Below, piece by piece: positions 8,108 through 17,887 of a DNA stretch of 64,000 nt. The stretch is from Herbaspirillum sp. RV1423 (lineage in GTDB: Bacteria > Pseudomonadota > Gammaproteobacteria > Burkholderiales > Burkholderiaceae_D). The notes beneath the pieces were generated by a model. That model was not told where the DNA came from. It made no database searches and was given only the letters and a program-made list of their open reading frames with translations. Position 1 is the stretch's first letter. Every line of letters starts with the position of its first letter. The stretch lies in contig NZ_CBXX010000004.1 of assembly GCF_000577615.1 (NCBI RefSeq), forward strand, positions 62,001 to 126,000. The letters run 5' to 3'. Position numbers and translations under genes: made by a program.

Positions 8108-8334
8108 GATGTTAAAGAGTGTTGATATTGTGGTTGAGATGCCTTCCCGCGTTTTCAGCCCGCGGCCTGGAACGCTAGAGTGGCCGGATCAACGCCGAAC
8201 GGACGATGCATTGCATATTGCACTAAAAACCGTCGCACAGAGCAAGCAACCGTGCTTTTACCGTTGCAGGGCTGACTTGTTCCGACCGGGAATCATCGAC
8301 GACAATGGTCGGCTATATACCTTTCCTTTCCAAT

Positions 8335-9078
8335 ATGAATTCCATCGCCAAACTTGTCAGCGTCGCCCTGTTGTTCCCGCTTAATCTTTTGCTGCTTGCC
8401 GTTCTTGGCTTGCTGTTGCAGCAGTATTGGCGCCGCGCGGTGTGGCTCTGCTGGGTCGCGCTGGCATCGCTCGGCCTGTTCAGCACCCATGCCGGCGCCT
8501 TGCTGCTGGCGGCGCCGCTCGAATCGCAGACGCCGGTGCTCGCAACCATTCCACCGACTGCGCAAGCCATCGTCGTTCTTGGCGGCGGCAGGTTATCCAA
8601 AGCGCCGGAATACGGCGATGCCGACACGCCCAATTACCTGACGCTGGCGCGATTGCAATATGCCGCACGGCTGCATCGCGCCAGCGGTCTGCCCGTCCTC
8701 GTCAGCGGCGGCAAACCGGACGGTTCCGCCGAAAGTGAAGCCGAAGTCATGGCGCGCAGCCTGCAACGCGACTTCGGCGTGGAGGCGAAATGGCAGGAAA
8801 AAGATTCCGACACCACCGCCGACAACGCCATACTGTCCGCCCGTATCCTGCGTCAGGCCGGCGTGCGACGCATCCTGCTGGTGACTGACGCCATGCACAT
8901 GCCGCGCGCCGTCCTGAGTTTCCGCAAGGCGGGCTTGGAGGTCATGCCAGCACCGACTGTCTTCTTCAGCCGCGAGCGGCTGAACTTGTTCGATTTCCTG
9001 CCTGGCGGCGAAGGATTGCGACGCAGCAACTATGCTTTGCACGAATGGATCGGCATGCTCTGGTACCAGCTCCGATAA
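8335..9078 (+). CDS. YdcF/ElyC-family (DUF218) membrane protein
   Basis: About 247 residues. Two N-terminal hydrophobic segments (about 5-28 and 33-55) precede a DUF218 domain with AIVVLGGGR, YAARLHRASGLPVLVSGG, DTTADNAILSARIL and LLVTDAMHMPRAVLSFRKAG. ElyC in this family supports peptidoglycan or envelope polysaccharide assembly. An ATG at 8305 would add ten residues; MNSIAK at 8335 looks more natural. It has a single-gene context, divergent from the hydrolase. Confidence 0.8.
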   Translation: MNSIAKLVSVALLFPLNLLLLAVLGLLLQQYWRRAVWLCWVALASLGLFSTHAGALLLAAPLESQTPVLATIPPTAQAIVVLGGGRLSKAPEYGDADTPNYLTLARLQYAARLHRASGLPVLVSGGKPDGSAESEAEVMARSLQRDFGVEAKWQEKDSDTTADNAILSARILRQAGVRRILLVTDAMHMPRAVLSFRKAGLEVMPAPTVFFSRERLNLFDFLPGGEGLRRSNYALHEWIGMLWYQLR

Positions 9079-9264
9079 GGCAAGATAAGGCGCACTAAAG
9101 CCTCATTGATCGGGGTTTTCCTTTTTTCTACCATGTTTAAAGTTAACGTGCTGACGCGCCATTGACGTCAACAACTCGGGTAGACATATCCAAGTTTTCA
9201 AGGCCTGCACAGACTCGCCGGAAATCACAATTATCAATCAAAGAAAACTCTGGAGATCATCGGG

Positions 9265-11040
9265 ATGAAACTCTCATTCAACCAACGGCTATGGGCACCG
9301 CTCGTGCTCAGCCTCATTGCCTTGCTCGCTATTTCGATCTTCAATGCCAATCAGGCGCGCAACATCCGCCTGGAGGAACGCAAGAAGGACCTGATCAATG
9401 TGGCGCAAGTCGCCATGAGCACGATCAAGGAATACGGCGATCTGACCAAGAGCGGTGCAATGAGTAAGGAAGAGGCGCAGAAGGCGGCCCTGACGCGTGT
9501 GAAGAGCATGCGCTATGGTCAGGATGGCTATTTCTCCATTTCCAATTCGGCTGCGATCACCATCATGCACCCGATCAAGCCGGAACTGAACGGCAAGAAC
9601 ATGTCCGACTTCAAGGACCCGGCCGGCAACCAGATATTCAAGGATATTTCCAAAGCCGGCGCATTGCCCAATGGCGATTTCATCCATTACATCTGGCCCA
9701 AGGTCGGCTCTTCCGACCCCGTCCCGAAGCTTTCCTATGCTTTCCGCTACGAGCCCTGGGACTGGATCATTACGACCGGTATCTATCTCGATGATGTTAA
9801 TGGGGCTTTCATTCGCTCGCTCTATCAGCTCGCGGCAATTTTCGTTGGCTTCGCCATCCTCCTGATCGGCCTGGTCGTGTTCAACAACCGCAGCATCCTG
9901 CGCACCATCGGCGGCGATCCGGGCGATGCGGCGGAAATCGCCAATCGCATTTCCGACGGCGACCTGACGCTGACCATTCACACCTCCCCCGGCGATACCT
10001 CCAGCCTCGTCTATGCCTTCAAGCGCATGCGCGATTCGCTGATGCACACGATTTCGAACATCAAATCGTCGGCGGACACCATCGCTACCGCCTCAAGCGA
10101 AATCGCCAGCGGCAACCTCGACCTGTCTTCGCGCACCGAGCAGCAGGCAGGCTCGCTGGAAGAGACGGCGTCGGCGATGGAAGAACTCACCTCGACCGTC
10201 AAGCAGAATGCCGACAACGCCCGTCAGGCAAATCAACTGGCGGTCTCGGCCTCCGAGGTCGCGGTCCAGGGGGGCGCAGTGGTCGGCCAGGTAGTCGACA
10301 CCATGGGTTCCATCAACGACTCATCGAAGAAGATCGTCGACATCATCAGCGTGATCGACGGCATCGCCTTCCAGACCAATATCCTGGCATTGAACGCCGC
10401 GGTGGAAGCCGCACGCGCCGGCGAGCAAGGCCGCGGCTTTGCGGTGGTGGCAAGCGAAGTGCGCAGCCTGGCGCAGCGCTCCTCGGCTGCGGCGAAAGAA
10501 ATCAAGACGCTGATCGACGACTCCGTTTCCAAGGTCGACGTCGGCAGCAAGCTGGTGCAGCAAGCCGGCGAAACCATGAGCGAGGTGGTCGCCAGCGTCA
10601 AGCGCGTGACCGACATCGTCGGCGAAATCAGTGCGGCCAGCCAGGAGCAAAGCGCCGGCATCAACGAAGTCGGCCAGGCCATCACGCAAATGGACGAAGG
10701 CACCCAGCAGAATGCCGCGCTGGTGGAGCAAGCCGCCGCCGCCGCGCAATCGCTCCAGGATCAGGCGGTGACGCTGGCCAATCTGGTCGGACGCTTCAAA
10801 CTCGATGCCTCCACCCCTGTCCAGACGGCCCCGGTCGCGAGAACGGCAGCGCCTGCTGCGACGCGCCCTACTGCGACAGCGACGCCCAAGTCCGTGAGGG
10901 CGCCGGCCAAACCGGCAGCCCTTGCCGCCAGGACCAAACCGGCGACAACGCCACGCCTTCCCCCCGCTCCTGCCAACAAACCGGCCGGCTCGTCCAAGGC
11001 GGCAATGCCCGACTCCGATTCGGATTGGGAAACCTTCTGA
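9265..11040 (+). CDS. Methyl-accepting chemotaxis protein with Cache sensor and CheR tether
   Basis: A 591-residue receptor. TM1 is at about 9-28, a single-Cache (sCache_2-like) periplasmic domain covers about 32-185 (GQDGYFSISNS, MHPIKPELNGKN, WDWIITTGIYLDDV), TM2 is at about 188-210, then HAMP and the long signalling helices. The hairpin tip GIAFQTNILALNAAVEAARA is intact. After an Ala/Pro-rich linker (about 520-575) it ends in DWETF, a CheR/CheB tethering pentapeptide. It likely senses a small organic acid; the ligand is unknown. The gene stands alone and has its own terminator. Confidence 0.92.
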   Translation: MKLSFNQRLWAPLVLSLIALLAISIFNANQARNIRLEERKKDLINVAQVAMSTIKEYGDLTKSGAMSKEEAQKAALTRVKSMRYGQDGYFSISNSAAITIMHPIKPELNGKNMSDFKDPAGNQIFKDISKAGALPNGDFIHYIWPKVGSSDPVPKLSYAFRYEPWDWIITTGIYLDDVNGAFIRSLYQLAAIFVGFAILLIGLVVFNNRSILRTIGGDPGDAAEIANRISDGDLTLTIHTSPGDTSSLVYAFKRMRDSLMHTISNIKSSADTIATASSEIASGNLDLSSRTEQQAGSLEETASAMEELTSTVKQNADNARQANQLAVSASEVAVQGGAVVGQVVDTMGSINDSSKKIVDIISVIDGIAFQTNILALNAAVEAARAGEQGRGFAVVASEVRSLAQRSSAAAKEIKTLIDDSVSKVDVGSKLVQQAGETMSEVVASVKRVTDIVGEISAASQEQSAGINEVGQAITQMDEGTQQNAALVEQAAAAAQSLQDQAVTLANLVGRFKLDASTPVQTAPVARTAAPAATRPTATATPKSVRAPAKPAALAARTKPATTPRLPPAPANKPAGSSKAAMPDSDSDWETF

Positions 11041-11071
11041 CGGGCAACTGTCGGCATGAAGCGCGACGATG

Positions 11072-11103
11072 AAGGGCTTGCACATGCAAGCCCTTTTTTA
11101 TTT
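11072..11103 (+). terminator. Intrinsic terminator of the chemotaxis receptor gene
   Basis: AAGGGCTTGC and GCAAGCCCTT form a perfect stem around a 4-nt loop and run into TTTTATTT. It starts 32 bp after the receptor stop codon. Confidence 0.88.
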
Positions 11104-11262
11104 CCCGGTCTCATTTTTCCCCCTCATCCACGCTAGCCTGCGGTTCCGGCTATCTTCCGAACCAGCCATTTTTTGAGATTTTTCCCATATTAATCCAGGG
11201 CTCAAATCACGAAAATGTATTCATCGCGCTGAAATATGGCGCTCACCTTGAAACCGAACGCC

Positions 11263-11913
11263 ATGAAACGCCTCTTCACCCACGTCGCTCTGACATCCGC
11301 ACTATGCGCTGCCGCTGCAGCCCACGCTGCACCGTCCGTCGAATTGCGTGTCACAGGCGTCATCCGCCCTGCCGCATGCACACCGACATTGGGCAACGGC
11401 GGTACAGCCGACTACGGCACCATCTCCGCAAAATCACTGGTTGCCGGCCAATACAAAGTTCTGGAAACCAAACAAGTCAATCTGTCGGTCACTTGCGACG
11501 CGCCGGCCAAAATCGCCATTGTAGCCGTCGACAACTGCGCCTCTTCCCGCGTTGCCGGCATCACCGACAGCCTGAAAACGGACGCTGCCTACAACTTTGG
11601 ATTAGGCAGTGTTGCCAACAAGAACATCGGCGGCTATGTAGTCTCCTTTTCCAGCGGCGCAACTGCGGACGGCAAAGCGGCCGGCAACATCTCGTCCAAG
11701 GACAAGGGTATTTCCTGGAATGGCAACACCAGCTATGTCGACCATGAAGGCGGCTATTTTTCCTTCAGCCAGGATGGCGCCACGCCGATTGCCATGAAGA
11801 CGCTGTCCACCGTCATCCATGTACAGGCCGTCCTGAACCGGCCCGAAAACTTGCCATTGACGCAGGAGGTTCAACTGGACGGCTCCACCACCATCGAGAT
11901 CAGGTATTTGTAA
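11263..11913 (+). CDS. Secreted DUF1120-type protein (fimbria-like)
   Basis: About 216 residues. Signal peptide MKRLFTHVALTSALC to AAPS, cleavage near AHA. The mature part resembles DUF1120 proteins (VTGVIRPAACTPTLGNGGTADYG broken by strands, VTCDAPAKIAIVAVDNCAS, ending TTIEIRYL), which share a beta-rich fold with pilin-like subunits. Four cysteines can make two disulphides. An earlier ATG at 11236 lacks a signal-peptide fit. No chaperone or usher gene is nearby, so the role is unknown. Confidence 0.75.
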   Translation: MKRLFTHVALTSALCAAAAAHAAPSVELRVTGVIRPAACTPTLGNGGTADYGTISAKSLVAGQYKVLETKQVNLSVTCDAPAKIAIVAVDNCASSRVAGITDSLKTDAAYNFGLGSVANKNIGGYVVSFSSGATADGKAAGNISSKDKGISWNGNTSYVDHEGGYFSFSQDGATPIAMKTLSTVIHVQAVLNRPENLPLTQEVQLDGSTTIEIRYL

Positions 11914-12097
11914 CAGGGCCGCCTTCTGCGTCATGTATGGTTCTTGCACACATTTTCTGCATCCGACGCAGACAAATCGAAATTGGGCTTAAAATAAACC
12001 GGCATGCCTGTGGTCAGTTGTTCACTTCAGTCATTCGTGACGTCCGAAAGTGTGTTCTGGCAGGTCCGTCCTGTCGCACCCGTTTAAGGAAAGAGAC

Positions 12098-12286
12098 ATG
12101 GCAGACTCTCCCAAAAACATCTCCAGCCTGATGTGCGAGCTCAGTGTCGCACTGGCCGACCTTGCCGAAAAAATGAGCAATCTGGCAATCAACCTGGAAA
12201 ATCAGTACCTCGATTCGGATGCAGAAGAGCCCGTGGCCATGAAGGAAGCTGCACGCTCGACGATAGAAAAAGCCAAGAGCAACTGA
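12098..12286 (+). CDS. Small hypothetical helical protein (62 aa)
   Basis: Starts MADSPKNISSLMCELSVALA. An AAGGAAAGAG ribosome site precedes the ATG at 12098. Residues about 8-35 form an amphipathic helix with leucine/alanine spacing; the C-terminal part is acidic then basic. No signal peptide. I do not recognise it; it is probably a short cytosolic coiled-coil protein. Confidence 0.55.
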   Translation: MADSPKNISSLMCELSVALADLAEKMSNLAINLENQYLDSDAEEPVAMKEAARSTIEKAKSN

Positions 12287-12298
12287 CGCTCTCGCCGG

Positions 12299-13213
12299 CT
12301 ATGACTTTGCGGCGACGTCATCCACCCAGAATCCCCGCCCTTCCGCCTGCACCCGCTCCATGATGAAATCCGCCACCACATTGACCCGCAAGATGTCGCG
12401 GGCATCGGCGTGCGTGATCAGCCAGTAGGAACGATAAAGTTTCACCTCAGGCAACAAACGCGCCAGTTTCTTTTCTCGCCGCGCCATGAAACAGGGCAGA
12501 ACGCCCAGCCCTGCTCCGCCGACGACCGCCGCCATCTGGCTGATGATGTTGGAAATGCGGATACGCGGTTGCAGCGCAGGCGCGATCTCAGACAAGTAAT
12601 CAAGTTCGCGCGACCACATCAAATCTTCGACATAGCCGACCCAGGGATGCTCTTCCAATTGCGCCTTGCGGTCGACGCCGCCGTATCGGCGCAGATAGTC
12701 GCGCGCCGCGTAAATCCCCAGTTCGTAATCGTTCAGCCGTCGCGCGTACAAGCGCCCTTGCTCGGGCCGCGTCATGCTGACGGCGATATCTGCTTCGCGC
12801 TTGGACAGGCTGAACATGCGCGGGTTGGCGATCAGTTCCACTTCCAGTTCGGGGTGCTGCTGCGCCAGCAGGCTCAGTTGCGGCGCCAAGAAGTAAGTGC
12901 CCCAAGCCTCGGGCGTGCCGATGCGGATCGAACCGGTCAATCCTTGTGCCGGATCATCCTGGCGCGCACGGATGCGCATGGCAAGGCTCTCGACCGCCTC
13001 GGCATCAGGGATCAGTCGTTCACCTTCCGCCGTCAACGCGTAGCCGGCCGAACGACGGTCAAACAGAACCACGCCCAGCGATGCTTCCAGTCCGGCAATG
13101 CGCCGACTCAACGTCGAATGGTCGATGCCAAGCTGGCGCGCAGCCACGGTCAGACGGCCGGCACGCACCACGGCGAGGAATGCTTGCAGGTCGTTCCAGT
13201 CGAATTTAGGCAT
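12299..13213 (-). CDS. LysR-family transcriptional regulator
   Basis: A 304-residue regulator. The HTH runs MPKFDWNDLQAFLAVVRAGR to about residue 60, with QLGIDHSTLSRRIAGLE as recognition helix. The effector domain contains GSIRIGTPEAWGTYFLAPQL and IISQMAAVVGGAGLGVLPCFM. Upstream in-frame extension to 13375 is ignored because the family N-terminus begins at 13213. It is divergent from the SAF-domain oxidoreductase, which it probably controls. Confidence 0.88.
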   Translation of the reverse strand: MPKFDWNDLQAFLAVVRAGRLTVAARQLGIDHSTLSRRIAGLEASLGVVLFDRRSAGYALTAEGERLIPDAEAVESLAMRIRARQDDPAQGLTGSIRIGTPEAWGTYFLAPQLSLLAQQHPELEVELIANPRMFSLSKREADIAVSMTRPEQGRLYARRLNDYELGIYAARDYLRRYGGVDRKAQLEEHPWVGYVEDLMWSRELDYLSEIAPALQPRIRISNIISQMAAVVGGAGLGVLPCFMARREKKLARLLPEVKLYRSYWLITHADARDILRVNVVADFIMERVQAEGRGFWVDDVAAKS

Positions 13214-13368
13214 GCGATTTTTTGCACATGAAGTGTGTGATATTCGGCATTTACTGCGAAAAATCCCAATGCTACTCTTTTTCTGCGTGACATCCGTACG
13301 CCCTGCAAAAACAACGAATCGGCAAGAGAAGCAGGCGCCGGCACGACCATCACAATCAAGGAGACAGC

Positions 13369-14751
13369 ATGGCAACCATGTTCAATCAGCTCAAAGCGCT
13401 GGCCGAAGCCGGCAAACCGGTGCGCGTCGGCCTGATCGGCGCCGGCAAGTTCGGCTCGATGTTCCTGTCGCAGGTGCCGCGCACGCCAGGAGTGCATCTG
13501 CTGGGTATCGCCGATCTCTCGCCGGCGCGCGCCAAACAGGCATTGGCGCGCGTCGGCTGGAAGGACGACATGCATGCCGCGCGCTCATGGGACGAGGCGC
13601 TGCGCGACGGCAGCACCTTCGTGCAGGACGACGCCGAGGCGATGATTGCGCATCCGCAGCTCGACATCGTGATCGACGCCACCGGCAACCCCGCCGCCGG
13701 CATCCGCCATGCGCTGCTGTGTTGCCGTCATCGCAAGCACATCATCATGGTCAACGTCGAAGCCGACGCGCTGGCAGGACCGCTGCTGGCGCGCCGCGCC
13801 GCCGAAGCCGGCATCGTCTATTCGATGGCCTACGGCGACCAGCCGGCGCTGATTGCCGAAATGGTCGACTGGGCGCGCACGTCCGGTTTCGATGTCGTCT
13901 GCGCCGGCAAGGGCACCAAATACCTGCCCATCTATCACCAGTCGACGCCGGACACTGTATGGGGCCACTACGGTTTCAGTGAAGCGCAGGTGGCATCGGG
14001 CGACTTCAATGCGCAGATGTTCAATTCCTTCCTCGACGGCACCAAGTCGGCGCTGGAAATGGGTGCCGTAGCCAATGCCTGCGGCCTGACGCCGGGCGCC
14101 AGCGGGCTGGCGTTCCCGCCGTGCGGCGTGGACGATTTGCCGAGCGTGCTCAAGCCTGCTTCGGCGGGCGGCATCCTGCCGCATTCCGGCACAGTGGAAG
14201 TGGTATCGTCACTGGAGCGCGACGGCCGTCCGGTGTTCCGCGACTTGCGCTGGGGCGTGTACGTGACCTTTGAAGCACCCAGCGATTACGTACGCGACTG
14301 CTTCGCCCAGTACGGCCTCAGGACCGACAACAGCGGCCGCTACGCCACCATGTACAAACCCTATCACCTGATCGGTCTGGAACTCGGCATCTCGGTGGCC
14401 AACATCGCCGTGCGCGGCCAACCCACCGGCAGCACACTGGCCTTCAGCGGCGACACGGTGGCCACTGCCAAACGCGACCTCAAGCCGGGCGAAAAGCTCG
14501 ACGGCGAAGGCGGCCATATGGTGTACGGCAAACTGATGCCGGCAGTCGACTCGCTCAACGCCGAAGCGCTGCCGATCGGACTGGCGCATCACATCGTGCT
14601 GCAACGCCCGGTCGCCGCCGGGCATACTGTGTGCTGGAGCGACGTCGCCGTCGACAGCACGTTGCAGTCGATCCAGGTGCGGCGCGAGATGGAATCGCTG
14701 TTCCGCAAGGAGATGGGCTTGCCGGCGCCGCGTGCGAGCATCGCGGCCTGA
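13369..14751 (+). CDS. Gfo/Idh/MocA-like NAD(P)-dependent oxidoreductase with SAF domain
   Basis: A 460-residue protein. The Rossmann motif GLIGAGKFGSMF is at about residues 21-32; DIVIDATGNPAAG follows at about 99-111. The C-terminal 100 residues (GDTVATAKRDLKPGEKLDGE) form a SAF domain like that of FlgA or antifreeze-type proteins. This oxidoreductase-SAF architecture is known in sugar-acid and homoserine-dehydrogenase-like families, but the substrate cannot be told. Ribosome site AAGGAGA supports the ATG at 13369. It has a divergent LysR regulator and its own terminator. Confidence 0.8.
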   Translation: MATMFNQLKALAEAGKPVRVGLIGAGKFGSMFLSQVPRTPGVHLLGIADLSPARAKQALARVGWKDDMHAARSWDEALRDGSTFVQDDAEAMIAHPQLDIVIDATGNPAAGIRHALLCCRHRKHIIMVNVEADALAGPLLARRAAEAGIVYSMAYGDQPALIAEMVDWARTSGFDVVCAGKGTKYLPIYHQSTPDTVWGHYGFSEAQVASGDFNAQMFNSFLDGTKSALEMGAVANACGLTPGASGLAFPPCGVDDLPSVLKPASAGGILPHSGTVEVVSSLERDGRPVFRDLRWGVYVTFEAPSDYVRDCFAQYGLRTDNSGRYATMYKPYHLIGLELGISVANIAVRGQPTGSTLAFSGDTVATAKRDLKPGEKLDGEGGHMVYGKLMPAVDSLNAEALPIGLAHHIVLQRPVAAGHTVCWSDVAVDSTLQSIQVRREMESLFRKEMGLPAPRASIAA

Positions 14752-14772
14752 CATCATTGGACGACGAAAAAA

Positions 14773-14810
14773 CCGCCGCCCGATTCTGCATCGGGCGGCG
14801 GCTTTCGTTT
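14773..14810 (+). terminator. Intrinsic terminator
   Basis: A perfect 12-bp stem, CCGCCGCCCGAT (14773-14784) with ATCGGGCGGCGG (14790-14801), 5-nt loop, then CTTTCGTTT. It lies between the oxidoreductase gene and the convergent TonB receptor gene and probably serves both. Confidence 0.85.
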
Positions 14811-14824
14811 GTCCGACAAGCGGA

Positions 14825-17080
14825 TCAGAAATCGTATTTCAGTTCCGCAAACAGAGTCCGCTGCGGAAACGGGTGGAACAAGAAGTAATCCTTGTTGGTG
14901 ATGTTGTCGATGCCGACCGCGCTGCTCCAGTGCTTGTCGATCTTGTAGCGCACGCGGGCGTCGAAGACCATGTAACTGTCGAAGCCCTGGTAAGTGTTCG
15001 TATTGACATCGCTGTTGTCGACGGTCGCATACAGACGTCCGCTATAACGCCCCGCCACCGTATAAGCCCACTTGTCGTCGGGACGGTAGGTCGCCACCAG
15101 CGTCGCACGCCATTCCGGCACATAAGGCGTGCGCTTGCCGACCGAGGTCGTGGTCGCCGACACGAAACTGCTGTTGGCAAGAATGCGCGCATCGACGTAA
15201 GTCACGCTGCCGTTGAGTTCCAGTCCGCGGATCAGCGCATCGTCCTTCTGCACGACCAGTTCAACGCCGCGCTGGCGCGTCTTGTCGACGTTTTGCGTAA
15301 ACGAGGCGACGCCGCTGCCCAATGTCGAGGTTTGCGAAATCAGGGCATCCGAGACTTCTTCTTGGAACAGCGACACGCGCGCCTTGCCTTTGTCGAGCGC
15401 GCGTTCGATGGCCAGCTCGCTTGACAAGACTTTCTCCGGCTTCAGGTTGGGATTCGGTTGCAGGAAAATGCCGCCGACCTGCACGTTCTGGTACAGCTCG
15501 CCCACGGTCGGGAAGCGCAAGGCCTTGCCGAACGACCCGGTGACCTGCCAGTTGTCGTCCGGCGCCCAGGCCAGCGAAAATTTCGGTGAGAAGCCGGAAT
15601 GCTTCACCTCGGGCTGATTGACGCCGCCGCCCGCCGCGGCGAAGTTGTAGCCGTCGAACGCCTTCCACCATTCGTAGCGGCCGCCCACGGTGGCCTTCCA
15701 GTTCTGCGACAAGCGCCAGACATCCTGCGCCCACAGCGCGGTCGTCCGGGTCTTGCCGCGCGAATCGACCGACAAGGCGTCATTGTCGCCGGACACCCAA
15801 TTGCCGGTCAGATAAGTCGGGCTGACCAGCTTGTACTCGTCGGCATGCCCGCCGAAGCTGACGACGTGCGCGCCGCTGACGCCGTCCGGGCGCCAGGTGC
15901 CTTTCAGGTCGAGCGTATTCCAGCCGGTGCCGCCGGCATCGGCGATGGTGCCGGGACCGCCGCTTTGCGCGGCCGGATAAGCGCCGGTCGAGGTGCGCGT
16001 GACATCCCTGGCGACGTAAAAATTGCTCGCAACGGCTTCCCAGTCCCAGGCGCCTTGCGTCTTGCTCCTGACCGCCAGGCTTTGCATCCATTGCTCCTGC
16101 TCGGTGTCGTTGCTGGAAAAGGCGCTGGTGTAAACCTGCGCGCCGGCAGCATTGCGGAGGTAGGACTGCGCGTGCGCATCGGCATTGTTTTGCCAGAAAC
16201 CCAGCGTGTAAGTAGCGGTGAGCGTCGGCGAAAAATCGTAGGCCAGCTTGAGCTTGGCGTTGTCCTGGACGGTGTGCGTCAGGTTGCCGGCGCCGAGCAC
16301 ATAGAGATTCTTGCCGGTGCGGTCTTGCGTGAGATAGGCGCCGCTGCTCCCGGCCGGCGCACTTGCCGCCGTGATGTAAGTCACCGGCTGGCTGTAGCTG
16401 TCCAGATGATTGGCGCTGAACCACCACGACAGGTCGCCGCTGCGATTGCCGAGCGTGGCGCTGAATTCCTGCGAGCGGTAGGTATTGCCGGTGCCGTACT
16501 GGCTGAAATCCTGGAAGGCCGTGTTGGCCTTGACGCTGGCTTCGAAATGCTCGGGCATGCGCGTGGTGATCTCGGTCACGGCGCCATAGGAATTGCCCGG
16601 ATACTGCGCGGCGAATGGGCCGTACAACACGTCGATGCGTTCCACCTCTTCCGGCGCAACCATGAACCAGCGCGGCGAACCGTTGCCGTTATTGTTATTG
16701 ATCAGCGCCGACAACAATGTGCCGTCGGCATAAATCAGGCTGCGCGCGCCGGCATTGATGCCGGTGGTGCGCGTGGACATCGGCGCCTGCGTGTCGCCGA
16801 TGAAACGCTTGCGCACCAGCACGTTGGGCAGGTACTTCAGCGTGTCTTCGACATTCATGGCGTTGACGGTGTCGGCAGCCTTGTCCGCGGTGATGCTTTC
16901 GGTGGTGGTCGGCAGCCTGTTCTTTTCGCTGACCGATTGCGACTCCTTGACGACGACTTCGGGCAAGGCGGCATCGCTGCCTTCGGCCTGGGTCAACGGA
17001 CTCCATGCAGCGATCAGCGCCAGCAGCAGCGGCCGCAATTGAGCGGGGAAGTAAGCGGGGATTGAGGTTGTTTTTTTCAT
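14825..17080 (-). CDS. TonB-dependent outer-membrane receptor
   Basis: A 751-residue receptor. Signal peptide to about residue 32 (ending LTQAEG), a TonB-box-like LPEVVVKES at about 40-48, plug domain to about 190 (DTLKYLPNVLVRKRFIG, RIDVLYGPFAAQYPGNSYG), then the beta-barrel ending in LKYDF with terminal Phe. Distinctive plug insert ALINNNNGNGSPRW. It lies 81 bp after a DUF2946 gene on the same strand; DUF2946 genes often accompany copper-related receptors, so copper or another metal is possible but unproven. Confidence 0.85.
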   Translation of the reverse strand: MKKTTSIPAYFPAQLRPLLLALIAAWSPLTQAEGSDAALPEVVVKESQSVSEKNRLPTTTESITADKAADTVNAMNVEDTLKYLPNVLVRKRFIGDTQAPMSTRTTGINAGARSLIYADGTLLSALINNNNGNGSPRWFMVAPEEVERIDVLYGPFAAQYPGNSYGAVTEITTRMPEHFEASVKANTAFQDFSQYGTGNTYRSQEFSATLGNRSGDLSWWFSANHLDSYSQPVTYITAASAPAGSSGAYLTQDRTGKNLYVLGAGNLTHTVQDNAKLKLAYDFSPTLTATYTLGFWQNNADAHAQSYLRNAAGAQVYTSAFSSNDTEQEQWMQSLAVRSKTQGAWDWEAVASNFYVARDVTRTSTGAYPAAQSGGPGTIADAGGTGWNTLDLKGTWRPDGVSGAHVVSFGGHADEYKLVSPTYLTGNWVSGDNDALSVDSRGKTRTTALWAQDVWRLSQNWKATVGGRYEWWKAFDGYNFAAAGGGVNQPEVKHSGFSPKFSLAWAPDDNWQVTGSFGKALRFPTVGELYQNVQVGGIFLQPNPNLKPEKVLSSELAIERALDKGKARVSLFQEEVSDALISQTSTLGSGVASFTQNVDKTRQRGVELVVQKDDALIRGLELNGSVTYVDARILANSSFVSATTTSVGKRTPYVPEWRATLVATYRPDDKWAYTVAGRYSGRLYATVDNSDVNTNTYQGFDSYMVFDARVRYKIDKHWSSAVGIDNITNKDYFLFHPFPQRTLFAELKYDF

Positions 17081-17161
17081 GTTGGGATGGACCGGCCGCG
17101 CCCGCGTGGCTTCGGCAGCGCAGGCGCGTGACTCAATGAGAAGGATGCTTCGGAAACTGAC

Positions 17162-17563
17162 TCAGGAGCGTGTCGGCGGCGCCCGCGAAGAGGCGACGGT
17201 CCAGGCAAACAAAGGCTGCGGGGAACAATAGAACAGCCCAGGCAGGAAATAGGAAATCAGGAGGATCGCCCCACCCGCGGCGACGTCATGCGGCGGCAAC
17301 GTCGCGTCGGCGTGCATCAGGCAGTACGGACAAGACGCCGACAAGGATTTCGGTTCGGAAGAATCGGGGAAACCGGACGCAGCGGCGGCCGAAGGACTCT
17401 TGCCGAAAGCGCTGCAGATCTCCATCCAGAACGCGCCGCCGGAACGATCCTGCGCGGATGCGGACAGCGCGTGCGATATTGACGGCGCAAGCGCCATCAT
17501 CAGCATCGCCAGGATGGCGGCCCATGTTGTGATTGTCAGTCTGATTGTTTTGCGCTTCCCCAT
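17162..17563 (-). CDS. DUF2946-family protein
   Basis: A 133-residue protein starting MGKRKTIRLTITTWAAILAM, an N-terminal membrane anchor or signal segment. The mid-protein motif CPYCLMHADATLPP matches the CxxC-containing signature of DUF2946. A second hydrophobic stretch (AGGAILLISYFLPGLFY) follows. Such proteins are usually encoded beside TonB receptors and copper genes; here it precedes a TonB receptor. It probably takes part in metal handling in the envelope, by inference. Confidence 0.72.
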   Translation of the reverse strand: MGKRKTIRLTITTWAAILAMLMMALAPSISHALSASAQDRSGGAFWMEICSAFGKSPSAAAASGFPDSSEPKSLSASCPYCLMHADATLPPHDVAAGGAILLISYFLPGLFYCSPQPLFAWTVASSRAPPTRS

Positions 17564-17887
17564 CTCGCGAATGTAGCACGCAGGCTCGCCGGAACGCAGC
17601 CAGGGTGATGACTGCCGCGCCGGTCGGAAGGCGTTTAAGGCGCCGGCAATATTGCGCGAAAGCCTTGCCGGTGGCGACAGACGAGCGGATGCGCCGCATG
17701 GCGGCAACCCGGTGCGGCAAATTGTCGCACCGGGCGCAAGGACGTTTTTCTGCCTCGCAGCACGATGCCATCCTGACAAAAACCTGATCGCACAAAAGCC
17801 GATGCGATGGCCGCGCCGCCCGGCGGTTCTCGTCCAAACAAGGTATCATCCGGCATCTTCAATCTCAGCTTCAGGAGATCGCAATCC
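17564..17887. other. Divergent promoter region with a palindrome
   Basis: This 324-bp gap separates the DUF2946 gene from the gamma-carbonic anhydrase gene. It contains the strict inverted repeat CCCGGTGCG (17708-17716) and CGCACCGGG (17726-17734); its core TGCGGCAAATTGTCGCA is nearly symmetric and looks like an operator. No gene is evident in the rest. Confidence 0.45.

Noticed and set aside
15599-17065. 488-residue ORF on the plus strand
   Set aside because: Antisense shadow of the TonB receptor gene; no domain seen.
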